Source: JAHIZC01 sp043813305 (GTDB taxonomy: Bacteria; Omnitrophota; Gorgyraeia; Gygaellales; Profunditerraquicolaceae). From it: a DNA stretch of 64,000 bases. The stretch lies in NCBI GenBank assembly GCA_043813305.1, contig JBDRLC010000042.1, positions 1 to 64,000 of the forward strand, read 5' to 3'. Under the pieces are notes generated by a model that worked only from the letters and a program-made list of their open reading frames with translations, had not been told where the DNA came from and ran no database searches. Of this stretch, positions 15,572-24,278 are shown in pieces; within the stretch, counting starts at the first letter, position 1, and the number at the start of each line of letters is the position of its first letter. The translations under genes and the position numbers were made by a program.

Positions 15572-15931
15572 ATGAAGAAAGTCCTTATTTGTGAAGATGA
15601 TCAGAGTATTCAAGAACTACTAAAAGAATTCTTATCGAAGAATGACTGCGAAGTGGACAGTGCGGATAACGGCAAAGAAGCAGTAAGCAAAGCGAAATCA
15701 GATAACCCTGAATTGATAATCTTGGATATACGAATGCCGAAACTCAATGGGTTGGAGGTAGCTGCAGAGATCAGAAAGTTTAACCAACAGGCAAAGTTAG
15801 TCTTTCTTACCGGCTTTCAAAGCCCAGAGCTGAGGAAAGAGGCTCAGAAATATAATATATCCGCCTATATTGTCAAATCCAACTCGCCCAAAGAAGTACT
15901 GCGGGTAATCCAGGGGGTTCTCAAAGACTAA
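15572..15931 (+). CDS. Single-domain CheY-like response regulator
   Basis: This 119-residue protein is a stand-alone receiver: acidic pair D9-D10, phospho-acceptor D52 in IILDIRMPKLNG, T80 and K102 in the expected positions. It lacks an output domain, so it works by binding a partner or as a phosphate shuttle. It starts 10 bases after the XRE-cupin gene with a GGAGAG ribosome site and is probably co-transcribed. It ends nine bases from the convergent end of the 47-kb polysaccharide run; no terminator is visible in that gap. Its kinase cannot be assigned; the GAF kinase at 2489 is the only one in the window. Confidence 0.92.
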   Translation: MKKVLICEDDQSIQELLKEFLSKNDCEVDSADNGKEAVSKAKSDNPELIILDIRMPKLNGLEVAAEIRKFNQQAKLVFLTGFQSPELRKEAQKYNISAYIVKSNSPKEVLRVIQGVLKD

Positions 15932-15940
15932 ACCTTACTG

Positions 15941-16930
15941 TCAATTCCTTCCGAATAAATTCTTCAAAAATCTGTGGAAGTAAATTAATGGCTTAGTTAG
16001 TATTCTGGTGAAGGTGAAACAACTAAAAATTTTAAAATAAAGTTTCAGTGTTTTATATAAGGTAGCTAAGCTTACTTTTTTAGATTGCGGCCCAAAATGA
16101 TAAGCCCCTACAAAAGGAAAGGTTAAGGCTGCCCGTAGATATATAAATCCTGCCTTTCTCTTATCTTCTTGACGATAAAGATAATCTCCCCATCTGCAAT
16201 AAACAATCGCCCTCCTGATCGTTCTTTTTAGCCAGCTAAAATCCCCGGAAATCTCAGGTTTACTGAGAATGAAGAAGATTGCCCTGATTCTATCTTCGTA
16301 TCTGGTGCTGATATTCGATGGGTGTATTCTATATTTAGCTAAAAACTGATTGATAAATTTAAAGTTAAAGTTCTTAGCCAGTCTTAACCAAAGATCCCAA
16401 TCCTGGGACATCTTTACTCTCGGATCGAATCTTCCTGATCTTTCTAAACACGAGCGTCGCAGTAAAACACTAGAGCAACAAATGAAATTTTTATCATAAA
16501 GGCGGTTAAAATCCATTATCTTTTCATCTTTATTATCCCAGTATCTGATAGTTTTACCGCTTTCATCTATGGTGTATACGCAAGAATATACAAAAGCTAG
16601 ATTTGGCTGCTCCCTCATCACCCTCATTTGAACACCCAGCTTTTCCGGCAGCCAGAGATCATCCGCATCCAAAAAAGCGACAAACTCCCCTGTTGAATTC
16701 TCCAGAGCAAGATTTCGCGCGGCTACAATCCCCTGATTCCTTTGATAGTAGTATCTGAATCTCCCTTTATATTTCTTTAAAAGTTCAACGGTATTATCAG
16801 TTGAGCCATCATCAACGATAAGTAGCTCATAATTTGTATAGGTTTGATTTAAAACACTCGCAACCGCTTCTTCGATATAACGGCCGGAATTATAGGTAGG
16901 GATAATTACACTAACCTTTTGCTTATCCAT
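15941..16930 (-). CDS. Family 2 glycosyltransferase
   Basis: The 329-residue protein has the GT-A fold signature of GT2 enzymes: VSVIIPTYNSG (6-16), the nucleotide-binding DDGSTDN (40-46), and the DXD metal site at 88-91 (LDADDLW). It transfers a sugar from a nucleotide-sugar donor to the growing polysaccharide on the cytoplasmic face of the membrane. Donor and acceptor cannot be read. It is the last gene of the 47-kb minus-strand run, 23 bases after the exported protein at 16954. It resembles the GT2 protein at 31761 (same YNSGRYI/FNCARYI opening and the NQTY motif), so the two may be paralogues. Confidence 0.92.
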   Translation of the reverse strand: MDKQKVSVIIPTYNSGRYIEEAVASVLNQTYTNYELLIVDDGSTDNTVELLKKYKGRFRYYYQRNQGIVAARNLALENSTGEFVAFLDADDLWLPEKLGVQMRVMREQPNLAFVYSCVYTIDESGKTIRYWDNKDEKIMDFNRLYDKNFICCSSVLLRRSCLERSGRFDPRVKMSQDWDLWLRLAKNFNFKFINQFLAKYRIHPSNISTRYEDRIRAIFFILSKPEISGDFSWLKRTIRRAIVYCRWGDYLYRQEDKRKAGFIYLRAALTFPFVGAYHFGPQSKKVSLATLYKTLKLYFKIFSCFTFTRILTKPLIYFHRFLKNLFGRN

Positions 16931-16953
16931 GATTCTAAGATTTCAAAAAGAGA

Positions 16954-17646
16954 CTAAAGCCTGCCTCTCAGTGTCTCAATAAAAGAATCTCTCTGTTCAA
17001 TTGTGTGCGCGGGGCTGATTGTGCGCAGCACATCTTTAATCTCATAACGCAAGACCAGCTGATTATACGCCACATCGCAGATGCGCATTAGCTCCCCATC
17101 TATCTCGATATCATCATCATCATCTTCCTCTAAAGAGTCTTGGTCATCTAAAGCTTCTATGAGAAAATTCTTGATCTCCTCCCCATACATCGTCCCCAGT
17201 GCCTGGATTATATTTGTCTTCCTGATAAAAGAGCTACTATTATAAACCTCCGATATGCGGGCAAAGGACTCATCCGGAAAGACCTGTAATATCTTCTTTC
17301 CGATAAAGAAATTGCTCCCTCTATTTATTCTTTTACCATCTATTACCTCTGATATTGGTAATTCGAAGTAATCAAGCACAAAATCTATTGCTTCATCTCT
17401 TCTGTTCATAAAGCTGACGAAGATGGCTCTACTCAGGAGATCCTCATTGACTAAGAATTCTTGGCCTTGCAACTCCTCGATTACTTCTTCAATAGACAAT
17501 CTTCTGATTTTATTAATCTGCTTCTCCTGCTCCCTGCTAAAGTTTGAGTAGATGAAAGGTTTTGCCGGCTCAGCAGCAAAGACTAAATTACTGATCAAGA
17601 TATAGGTAACTAAGGTAATAGTAGTAATTATAATTTTATTTTTCAT
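16954..17646 (-). CDS. Exported protein of unknown function, helical
   Basis: A signal peptide ending near A24-A25 (ISNLVFAAEP) precedes about 205 residues of mostly helical sequence with an acidic run of five aspartates (about 174-179). Short helical pairs such as AIFVSFMNRRDEAIDFV and IIQALGTMYGEEIKNFLIEAL look like HEAT-type repeats. I cannot assign a family. AAGGAG lies before the ATG at 17646, and the gene starts 23 bases after the giant golvesin-like gene, so it is probably produced with it in the same compartment. A partner or processing factor for that protein is a possible role, without direct support. Confidence 0.7.
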   Translation of the reverse strand: MKNKIIITTITLVTYILISNLVFAAEPAKPFIYSNFSREQEKQINKIRRLSIEEVIEELQGQEFLVNEDLLSRAIFVSFMNRRDEAIDFVLDYFELPISEVIDGKRINRGSNFFIGKKILQVFPDESFARISEVYNSSSFIRKTNIIQALGTMYGEEIKNFLIEALDDQDSLEEDDDDDIEIDGELMRICDVAYNQLVLRYEIKDVLRTISPAHTIEQRDSFIETLRGRL

Positions 17647-17669
17647 ATTCTTTCTCCTTTTTATTTAAT

Positions 17670-20600
17670 TTACTCCTGTTCAGCCGGTGTCTTAGTAAAA
17701 TCATAGTAATCCCAAACCGGCATAAAATCCTGCAGTTTTTGCCAACGAACCTGATCGCTATCTCCTTCAAGGTGCGATTGTAGGTAAATAGTGATTGCCC
17801 GCTCACTTGCATTGTCCACGCTATAGAACATTTTTCCACGGTGGAAGGTATCGATGTAGTAGATGCCGGTATTACAGGATAGATAGAACATCCGGGAGTA
17901 CCTCATTTCCTCATCTACTATGTCGGCTGGGTCTCTGCGAAAGACAACTATGTTATTGCCATAATGAGGCATAGGATAGTCAGCATCATCAATATTCTGG
18001 TCCGCAGTAACTCTGACAAAGTTCGGCTTTATTTCTGTAGAAGTAGTGCCATCTGCGTTGGTTACAGTAAGACTAACGGTGTAATTTCCCATCGTCTCAT
18101 AGGTATGCGTAGCATTCCTTTCTATACTGGTATTACCGTCACCAAAGGTCCAGAGATATGATGCTCCGTCCCGACCTGAGCTATCATCATCAAATACTAC
18201 GGCCAGAGGAACACATCCTATACGAGGACCACTTCTAGAATCCTCGAATTCGGCCTCTAAGGGCTCGGGTGTGCCGCCACCAATAGCAACGAACTCTTTG
18301 GTCATAGTATTGCTTCCCAAGGGGCCATATACTGTAAAGCTTACAGTATAGGTACCGGGTGAAGCATAGGTATGCTGAGGTTCAAGCTCCGTCGTATTGG
18401 TTTGGCCATCGCCAAAATCCCATAGCCAACTAGTAACCTCTCCTGTTGTATGCCCCTCGAATTCCATAGTTAAAAACTCATCCTGGTAGAGCATATTGAT
18501 ATTAGCCTGTAATACCTCTGGGATCACGATACTCGATTCCATCCTTACGGCATCGGCAATCACATTTCCCGAAGCAGTATTATTATTTAACTCTATGATA
18601 TTCTCTCCTTGATTAAAGTAAAACTCACCTAACTGATTCCACTGATTACCATTAGCTGTCTGATCACCATAGACTGTAGTGCTTCCTGAACTATGGTTAA
18701 TTATATACGGTACGGTGGTAGTATTAGAGGCTGCTTGCGGCCAACGGGCAAAGACCTTATAATTTCCGCTAAAAGGAGTCTTGAAGATAAATTTATATTT
18801 ATTCTCTCCTGAACCGGCTGAACTAAAACGATACCCCTCATTAAAGAAACCGGCTAAACTATTTGATTCCTGCCAATCACCGATTTTTTCTATAGAAGGA
18901 GACCATTCAGTTAAATTGGTAATATAATATTGATGGTGAGCAGGATTTGATGAATCAGGTCCCAAGCCGCCGCTGAGAGTATAATCCCAGGTTTCAGCAT
19001 CAGAATCAGAAAACCTCTGAATTGCGCTATTCCTTACGGTCTCAACCTTGTAATAATTAGGGTCACCGGGGACCTGATATTTCAGATAATAATTGTGTGC
19101 CGGGTCTCCTCTAGGATCGCCAAAGTCATAAGGCGCAAGCGCACTCTCTCCGTCCTGAAATTCCGGCCAGAGATGCGGAAAGGCATGGGAAGTCCTCATT
19201 GAACTCAAGCTGAATCTCGCCCATTTAGAAGAACACATAAAGTACCTATCATCATCTCTAAAATAAATATCCTCTATTAGCTGGTCGGTTATCTCCTGAT
19301 CTGTAGCATAAACAGCTCCGGAGCCATAGTTGGCATGGCCTACATAAATAACATGGGCAGCTATAGTCCTTAATGCTTGTTTCATGGTATGTTTATCATC
19401 AACAATATGGATGATGAAACTTTTATTACTGGCGATATTGTGGTATATCCAGTCCAGCCCATCTTGATACGCACCCATATCTGTTAAGAGGTCTTCAACC
19501 TCTCCCCTCATACTGGTAGGAGCATACCCCAGACAGAGATAGATATGTTCGGTGTTTACAAAATCATTCGTAATCTCAAGCTCCAGATTGACCTCCTCTG
19601 ACCAATCCCCCTGATCATCCCGAACCTTGAAGTAGATAGTATGCGTGCCTTCGGATAAGCCGGAGGTATTTACTACATCATTTGACCCAAAATCTCCGTC
19701 AATATCTGAACGCCAGTTGTAAGCAGTAATTGTGCCGTCTAAATCCTCACCAAAACCCATAAGCTCGACATTCTCTCCGGGTTGAGCAGGATTAGGATGT
19801 ATAGAATCTATGTTGGCTACTGGTGGGACATTTGTCCCGGGATAAATATATACGAATCTTATTGCATCAGCGCAGTAACTTCGCAGATGAAAACTCTCGG
19901 CATTCAGCCTAATCTTACCTCCCTCTGATACCTCAAAGGGATAGATACCGAGTAGATTCCATCTACCGCCATCGACCATCTGGTTAACAGTTACCATATC
20001 TGAACCATTGCGATGAATAATTGTCAGTGGTGCAACCGTGGAGCGATTGAAATATTCCGTCCACCAGGCGTATACTTTGTAAAATCCCGTATGCGGTAAA
20101 TTAACATGCCAGGTATAAGAGGATCTTCCGAAAGCAAAGAGTGAAGTGAGACCATAAGGATCAGGGGCGCTAGAGTTACTCCAGCTACCGGTATAAGATG
20201 TTCCGGGATCATTATTATTAATGATTACCTCGATGAGGGGTAAGCCAATAACCAGTTCTGTACTTGCCTCAGTTGACCACTCCCCATCATTATCCTGAAC
20301 CTTGAAGTAGATGGTATGTGTACCTTCGGATAAAGTGGAGGTATTGAAAGAGGCTGACGTACTGAGGGTCCAGTCTATGCTTGAGCGCCAGCTGTAAGCA
20401 ACAACCGTACCATCAGGATCTGTGCCAGAGCCTGAGAAGCTGACATTCTCCCCTGGATCAGCCGGATTAGGAGTAATAGAATTTATGGTTGCTGTAGGAG
20501 GAATGTTTGCATCCGGATCAAATACAAATTTCACTGCATCAGCACAATAGGTTGTGTAAGTACCGGGGGGGGCGGGAACATTAAGCGTAACCGTACCCCC

Positions 20601-21944
20601 TGTTGTGCCGTTGAAGGAAAAGGCACCCAATAAGTTCCATTGGCCGCCATTGGTCCGTTGATTAACATTGACCGTTTGGGAACCGCCCATATGTGTAACA
20701 GTCAGTGGTGCAACGGTAGAACGGTTGGAGAATTCAGTCCACCAGGCGTAGACATTGTATACACCGGTGTAAGGTAAGTTTGCATGCCAGGAATATGAAG
20801 CATATTGATAGGCATAAATTGAAGCGCTTCCATAAGGATTAACGCCGCTTGATGTCTTCCAAGTGCCACTTGAAGAGGTTCCTGTTTGACCGTTGTCAAC
20901 GATAAACTCTTCGGATAAAGTTCCAATAGTCAATTGTTGATCTACCTCACTTGACCACTCCCCATCATTATCCTGAACTGAGAAGTAGATGGTATGTACA
21001 CCTTCGGATAAGCTGCTGGTGTTAAATGATTGCGCAGAACTTAGAGTCCAGTCTATGCTTGAGCGCCAGTGGTAGGCAGAAATTGTTCCATCAGGATCTG
21101 TCCCGCTTCCTGAGAAGCTGACATTCTCACCTGGGGTAGCCGGATTAGGAGTAATGGAATTTATGGTTGCTGTGGGAGGGATGTTTGCAGGTGTGCTAAC
21201 TGTGAGAAGATCACTTACCTCAATTGACCACTCTCCATCATCATCCTGAACCTTGAAGTAGATGGTATGTGTACCTTCGGATAAAGTTGAGGTATTGAAA
21301 GAGGCTGACGTACTGAGGGTCCAGTCTATGCTTGAGCGCCAGTGGTAGGCGGAAATCGTTCCATCAGGATCTGTCCCGCTTCCTGAGAAGCTGGCATTCT
21401 CACCTGGGGTAGCCGGATTAGGAGTAATGGAATTTATGGTTGCTGTGGGAGAAATATTGCCTCCAGCGATATAGACAAATTTTACCGCATCAGCAGAATA
21501 AGTGGTATAGGTGGACGTAGCACGGGGAACATTTAACCTGACCGTACCTCCTGCGGTGTTATTAAACGAAAAAGTACCTAATAAGTTCCATTGGCCGCCG
21601 TTAACTCGTTGATTACGATTAAAGGTCTGAGAACCGCCGTCATAGGTAACAGTATATGGTGCACTGGTAGAACGGTTGGAAAAGTCAGTCCACCAGACAT
21701 AGATATTATAAGTACCGGTGTAAGGTAAATCAGCGTGCCAGATATAGGTTGCTGTATTCCAGGCATAGATAGAGCCGGAACCATAAGGATTAGCTCCACC
21801 GGAGTTGTTCCAGGTGCCGCTTGAAGAAGTACCGGATTGACCGTTGTCAACGATGAACTCTTCGGCATAGGCATTACCAAAGGTAAAAATTGTTGTTAAT
21901 GTAATAGTGGCAACAAAGATCTTTAATAAACTTTTTCTTTTCAT
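17670..21944 (-). CDS. 1424-residue secreted protein with golvesin-like and PKD-type repeats
   Basis: A signal peptide (1-27) leads to alternating modules. There are golvesin/CBM-like domains (about 28-160, 345-478, 571-702 and 1029-1143) with the marks WHADLPYTG, YVWWT and GQWNLLG. PKD-like repeats (about 163-253, 254-344, 480-570 and 704-794) share NSITPNPA-PGEN and EGTHTIYFKVQD. An alpha/beta region (about 797-1028) follows, then two PKD domains (about 1145-1222 and 1228-1313), and a C-terminal piece (1316-1424). The alpha/beta region and the C-terminal piece each hold an H-x-YG motif and a Cys about 30 residues later (H870/C904 and H1327/C1357), suggestive of a caspase-like fold. No PEP-CTERM or other sorting tail is seen. 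The start at 21944 is chosen for the GAGGAG site; a -24/-12 promoter candidate lies 50 bases upstream. Confidence 0.82.
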   Translation of the reverse strand: MKRKSLLKIFVATITLTTIFTFGNAYAEEFIVDNGQSGTSSSGTWNNSGGANPYGSGSIYAWNTATYIWHADLPYTGTYNIYVWWTDFSNRSTSAPYTVTYDGGSQTFNRNQRVNGGQWNLLGTFSFNNTAGGTVRLNVPRATSTYTTYSADAVKFVYIAGGNISPTATINSITPNPATPGENASFSGSGTDPDGTISAYHWRSSIDWTLSTSASFNTSTLSEGTHTIYFKVQDDDGEWSIEVSDLLTVSTPANIPPTATINSITPNPATPGENVSFSGSGTDPDGTISAYHWRSSIDWTLSSAQSFNTSSLSEGVHTIYFSVQDNDGEWSSEVDQQLTIGTLSEEFIVDNGQTGTSSSGTWKTSSGVNPYGSASIYAYQYASYSWHANLPYTGVYNVYAWWTEFSNRSTVAPLTVTHMGGSQTVNVNQRTNGGQWNLLGAFSFNGTTGGTVTLNVPAPPGTYTTYCADAVKFVFDPDANIPPTATINSITPNPADPGENVSFSGSGTDPDGTVVAYSWRSSIDWTLSTSASFNTSTLSEGTHTIYFKVQDNDGEWSTEASTELVIGLPLIEVIINNNDPGTSYTGSWSNSSAPDPYGLTSLFAFGRSSYTWHVNLPHTGFYKVYAWWTEYFNRSTVAPLTIIHRNGSDMVTVNQMVDGGRWNLLGIYPFEVSEGGKIRLNAESFHLRSYCADAIRFVYIYPGTNVPPVANIDSIHPNPAQPGENVELMGFGEDLDGTITAYNWRSDIDGDFGSNDVVNTSGLSEGTHTIYFKVRDDQGDWSEEVNLELEITNDFVNTEHIYLCLGYAPTSMRGEVEDLLTDMGAYQDGLDWIYHNIASNKSFIIHIVDDKHTMKQALRTIAAHVIYVGHANYGSGAVYATDQEITDQLIEDIYFRDDDRYFMCSSKWARFSLSSMRTSHAFPHLWPEFQDGESALAPYDFGDPRGDPAHNYYLKYQVPGDPNYYKVETVRNSAIQRFSDSDAETWDYTLSGGLGPDSSNPAHHQYYITNLTEWSPSIEKIGDWQESNSLAGFFNEGYRFSSAGSGENKYKFIFKTPFSGNYKVFARWPQAASNTTTVPYIINHSSGSTTVYGDQTANGNQWNQLGEFYFNQGENIIELNNNTASGNVIADAVRMESSIVIPEVLQANINMLYQDEFLTMEFEGHTTGEVTSWLWDFGDGQTNTTELEPQHTYASPGTYTVSFTVYGPLGSNTMTKEFVAIGGGTPEPLEAEFEDSRSGPRIGCVPLAVVFDDDSSGRDGASYLWTFGDGNTSIERNATHTYETMGNYTVSLTVTNADGTTSTEIKPNFVRVTADQNIDDADYPMPHYGNNIVVFRRDPADIVDEEMRYSRMFYLSCNTGIYYIDTFHRGKMFYSVDNASERAITIYLQSHLEGDSDQVRWQKLQDFMPVWDYYDFTKTPAEQE
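19565..21863 (-). repeat. Intragenic tandem modules of the golvesin-like gene
   Basis: Three golvesin-like units (about 400 bases each) and four PKD-like units (about 272 bases each) lie here in the order G-P-P-G-P-G-P. The P units near 21186-21458, 20913-21185 and 20237-20507 are near-identical over long DNA stretches, whereas the fourth (19565-19835) has diverged. This points to recent internal duplication and makes assembly collapse possible. Confidence 0.85.
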
Positions 21945-21993
21945 CTTATTTTTCTCCTCTTCTTTTGACAAAATTTTTGCATATCTTAACAGT

Positions 21994-22009
21994 AGCATAA
22001 ATCGTGCCA
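21994..22009 (-). promoter_or_regulatory. -24/-12 (sigma-54) promoter candidate for the golvesin-like gene
   Basis: The minus strand reads TGGCACGATTTATGCT: the -24 part is a full consensus match, GG and GC are 10 bases apart, and only the -15 position deviates. The start would be near 21983, 39 bases before the ATG. This lies in the largest gap (131 bases) inside the minus-strand run. A sigma-70-like pair overlaps it (TTGGCA, 16 bases, TAAGAT). Confidence 0.55.
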
Positions 22010-22075
22010 ATCCAAAATTGTTTAGCACTTTCTCATCTAAATATTATAAATGTTGGAATTTATATTCAAAATGTA

Positions 22076-23662
22076 CTAAAAATTCACATATTCATATGCG
22101 CCAATATCAAATCCATTACCTTGCGGCCTTATAGCACCATCAAGATCCATCACAACTATTTTCTTTACTGCCTCTGTCCCTTTATCTATGACGGGACTTT
22201 TTATTTTTAGATGTAAATCTGCCGGTGCGTTCACAAATAGAGGATTGGCATTTACTGCCTCTTTATCAACTGCCGGTCCCCTTCCATTTCCATAATAACA
22301 GTTATGACTAATTTTTAATGAAGCTGATTCTATTTGGCTGTCTATAGAAAAATAATTACCGCCGGACTCTCTAGTAATTATATTATTCTTTATCCACATG
22401 ATTTCAGGTTTATAGGCCCCATTTCTATGAATTCCAAATACTGAAAAACCTTGCGCATTATAGATAGTATTATTGAAAAAATACAATGAACCGGAAATCG
22501 AATAAATGCAACTGTTACCTTTAGTAACTCCTCCGGCTTCAATAATTATATTACTGTAAACATATGCAGATGAACCGTCTGCCTGAGCGCCAAAACCCAA
22601 AGCCCTGGGTACACTCCCCTTGGAATTCATTCTTGCGTCAATTATATTGTGGTGAATAAGGATATTTTCAAATCTGTATCCATTCTGATCAGCATAATCC
22701 TGATTTATCAATATTAACGGCCCCACCCCGACATCATTGTTGAAGATGTGATTCCAGCCGAAATCAAAATTATCAGTACCGTAGCCGATGTATAGGGGAT
22801 GGTCCAGTTTGTTTCCGGAGGTAGATCCGTGTAGGGTGTTGCCATAGATCTTATCACCGTTTGAGCCTACGGGATTGATGATCGCGTAGGCATGGGTTTT
22901 AAGGCCCTCACAGTCATTGTTGATGAAGCGGTTGTTCTTGCCGCTCATGCGCGCGCATTGACGGTATCTGGCATAGAGTTGAAATCCGGAGACTACGTAG
23001 TAGCTGCGTGAGCTGTTATACCAGTCAAAGTTACCCTCTGCTCCAGTATAGGTGTTGGCTTCAAAGCGCACGGTCTCACCCGGATAGGCTACCCAGGCGA
23101 TCTCATTGTTAAGAGATCCGGAGACATTCCTGCCGAAGCTGACATTGTAGTAAGCAGTCTGATGGCCGTATCTTCCGGTGTAGGTGCCTGATCTGATGTA
23201 GCAGGTATCCCCTGCTGACATGGTATTGTAGAAGCTGGCCGGGCTCCTCCAGGGATCACTGTATGTCCCGCTTCCCGGATTACTGGGTGAATTTATGTCA
23301 ACGAAGTAAATACTACCTGATCTTACGGTAAAGGGGATGGCGTTTGAGGAACCTTCGGAGGTAGTGACTACGATATTACCGGTTGTAGCACTGCTGCCTA
23401 ACTGAAAGACAATCTTACTATCAGACCAAACCGGATAATTATCTACCTGGCCCCCACCTACGGTTACATAAGAGCTTCCCCGCGATGCACTGAAGTTCTT
23501 ACCGGAGATAGTTACAAAGACACCCTTGTTACTTACACCGCCTGTATTAGGACCTGAGGTGAGATCAGAGTAAAAAATTGCGGGCTCTGCCGCAAAGCAG
23601 AAGCTGCTTGTAAGCTTAATAAAAAACATAATTAATAGAATTTTAGGAAGTAGGAAACGCAT
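22076..23662 (-). CDS. Secreted TIG plus parallel beta-helix protein
   Basis: The 528-residue protein has a signal peptide (1-24), an IPT/TIG domain (about 27-115) and a right-handed beta-helix (about 118-525) ending DIGAYEYVNF. Residues 25 to about 345 are almost the same as the start of the 1421-residue protein at 9995, then the sequences drift apart. It lacks the FN3, PKD and CFI-box parts of that paralogue. Beta-helix proteins of this kind bind or cleave polysaccharides; no catalytic residue is certain here. The ATG at 23662 lies inside the end of the EpsI-like gene with no clear ribosome site, so translation is likely coupled. The position right after exosortase and EpsI ties it to the surface matrix. 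Confidence 0.85.
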   Translation of the reverse strand: MRFLLPKILLIMFFIKLTSSFCFAAEPAIFYSDLTSGPNTGGVSNKGVFVTISGKNFSASRGSSYVTVGGGQVDNYPVWSDSKIVFQLGSSATTGNIVVTTSEGSSNAIPFTVRSGSIYFVDINSPSNPGSGTYSDPWRSPASFYNTMSAGDTCYIRSGTYTGRYGHQTAYYNVSFGRNVSGSLNNEIAWVAYPGETVRFEANTYTGAEGNFDWYNSSRSYYVVSGFQLYARYRQCARMSGKNNRFINNDCEGLKTHAYAIINPVGSNGDKIYGNTLHGSTSGNKLDHPLYIGYGTDNFDFGWNHIFNNDVGVGPLILINQDYADQNGYRFENILIHHNIIDARMNSKGSVPRALGFGAQADGSSAYVYSNIIIEAGGVTKGNSCIYSISGSLYFFNNTIYNAQGFSVFGIHRNGAYKPEIMWIKNNIITRESGGNYFSIDSQIESASLKISHNCYYGNGRGPAVDKEAVNANPLFVNAPADLHLKIKSPVIDKGTEAVKKIVVMDLDGAIRPQGNGFDIGAYEYVNF

Positions 23663-24278
23663 ATTTCGTAATTAAAGGTGCTGCCTCTTCAATAAACTCT
23701 TTAAGTATCATCGTCGTTTCTTCGCTACTCTCTTTAGTCGACGCAGAAAACCTGATTAGGGCGCTGGTATTACGGCCAAACTTCAATTTATTCAGCATAT
23801 TCTGCCAGCGCATCGCCATGTAGCTTGAGGTCTTCATATTCTCGGTTTCAAAATAATAAATTACCACCTGATTGCCCTTATCACCCTTCAAGACGAATTT
23901 ATTGGCATAGAAATCTTCACCGGGGATACTTATCCTCATCTTATCCTTGTCAGTGATAAAGGAGCCCTGTCCTATAGAGCAGCTCTCCGGAAGATGTAAT
24001 GCCACGCGGCTCTCTTTATAATATACAAGGGAGATCCAGACTGATTTATCTGCTTTTTTGTATTCTCTGATTAAAACTGACTCTGTCTCCAGGATCTCCT
24101 TTACATTATTCTCAATCTTCTCCTCTCTTCCGACCCAGCCCCTGACATTTAAAGGAATACCCGTAATATTTACCTCTGCCTGCTTTCCAGCCTGACGGCT
24201 CCTGAATAGACTGATCGCCAGCAGAGATAAGACTAATATCGCAACCAGAATAATATACCTTAACCTGAATCCTTGCAT
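23643..24278 (-). CDS. epsI: EpsI-type exosortase-associated protein
   Basis: The protein of about 211 residues has one N-terminal membrane helix (RYIILVAILVLSLLAISLF). A periplasmic domain of the EpsI/DUF3485 type follows, with hallmark segments WVSLVYY-like, LHLPESCSIGQG and YYFETENMKTSSYMAMRW. EpsI partners exosortase in many PEP-CTERM bacteria and is sometimes fused to it; its biochemical function is not settled. The cysteine in PESC is conserved in the family. The start at 24278 is preferred because GGGGGG lies seven bases upstream; ATG codons at 24302 and 24293 are alternatives. It overlaps the exosortase gene upstream and the beta-helix gene downstream, a tight coupling within the operon. 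Confidence 0.87.
   Translation of the reverse strand: MQGFRLRYIILVAILVLSLLAISLFRSRQAGKQAEVNITGIPLNVRGWVGREEKIENNVKEILETESVLIREYKKADKSVWISLVYYKESRVALHLPESCSIGQGSFITDKDKMRISIPGEDFYANKFVLKGDKGNQVVIYYFETENMKTSSYMAMRWQNMLNKLKFGRNTSALIRFSASTKESSEETTMILKEFIEEAAPLITKYAFPTS

Noticed and set aside
19565..21863. Regular repeats that could suggest a CRISPR array
   Set aside because: Units are about 270-400 bases, in one reading frame, and encode protein modules; there are no short spacers.
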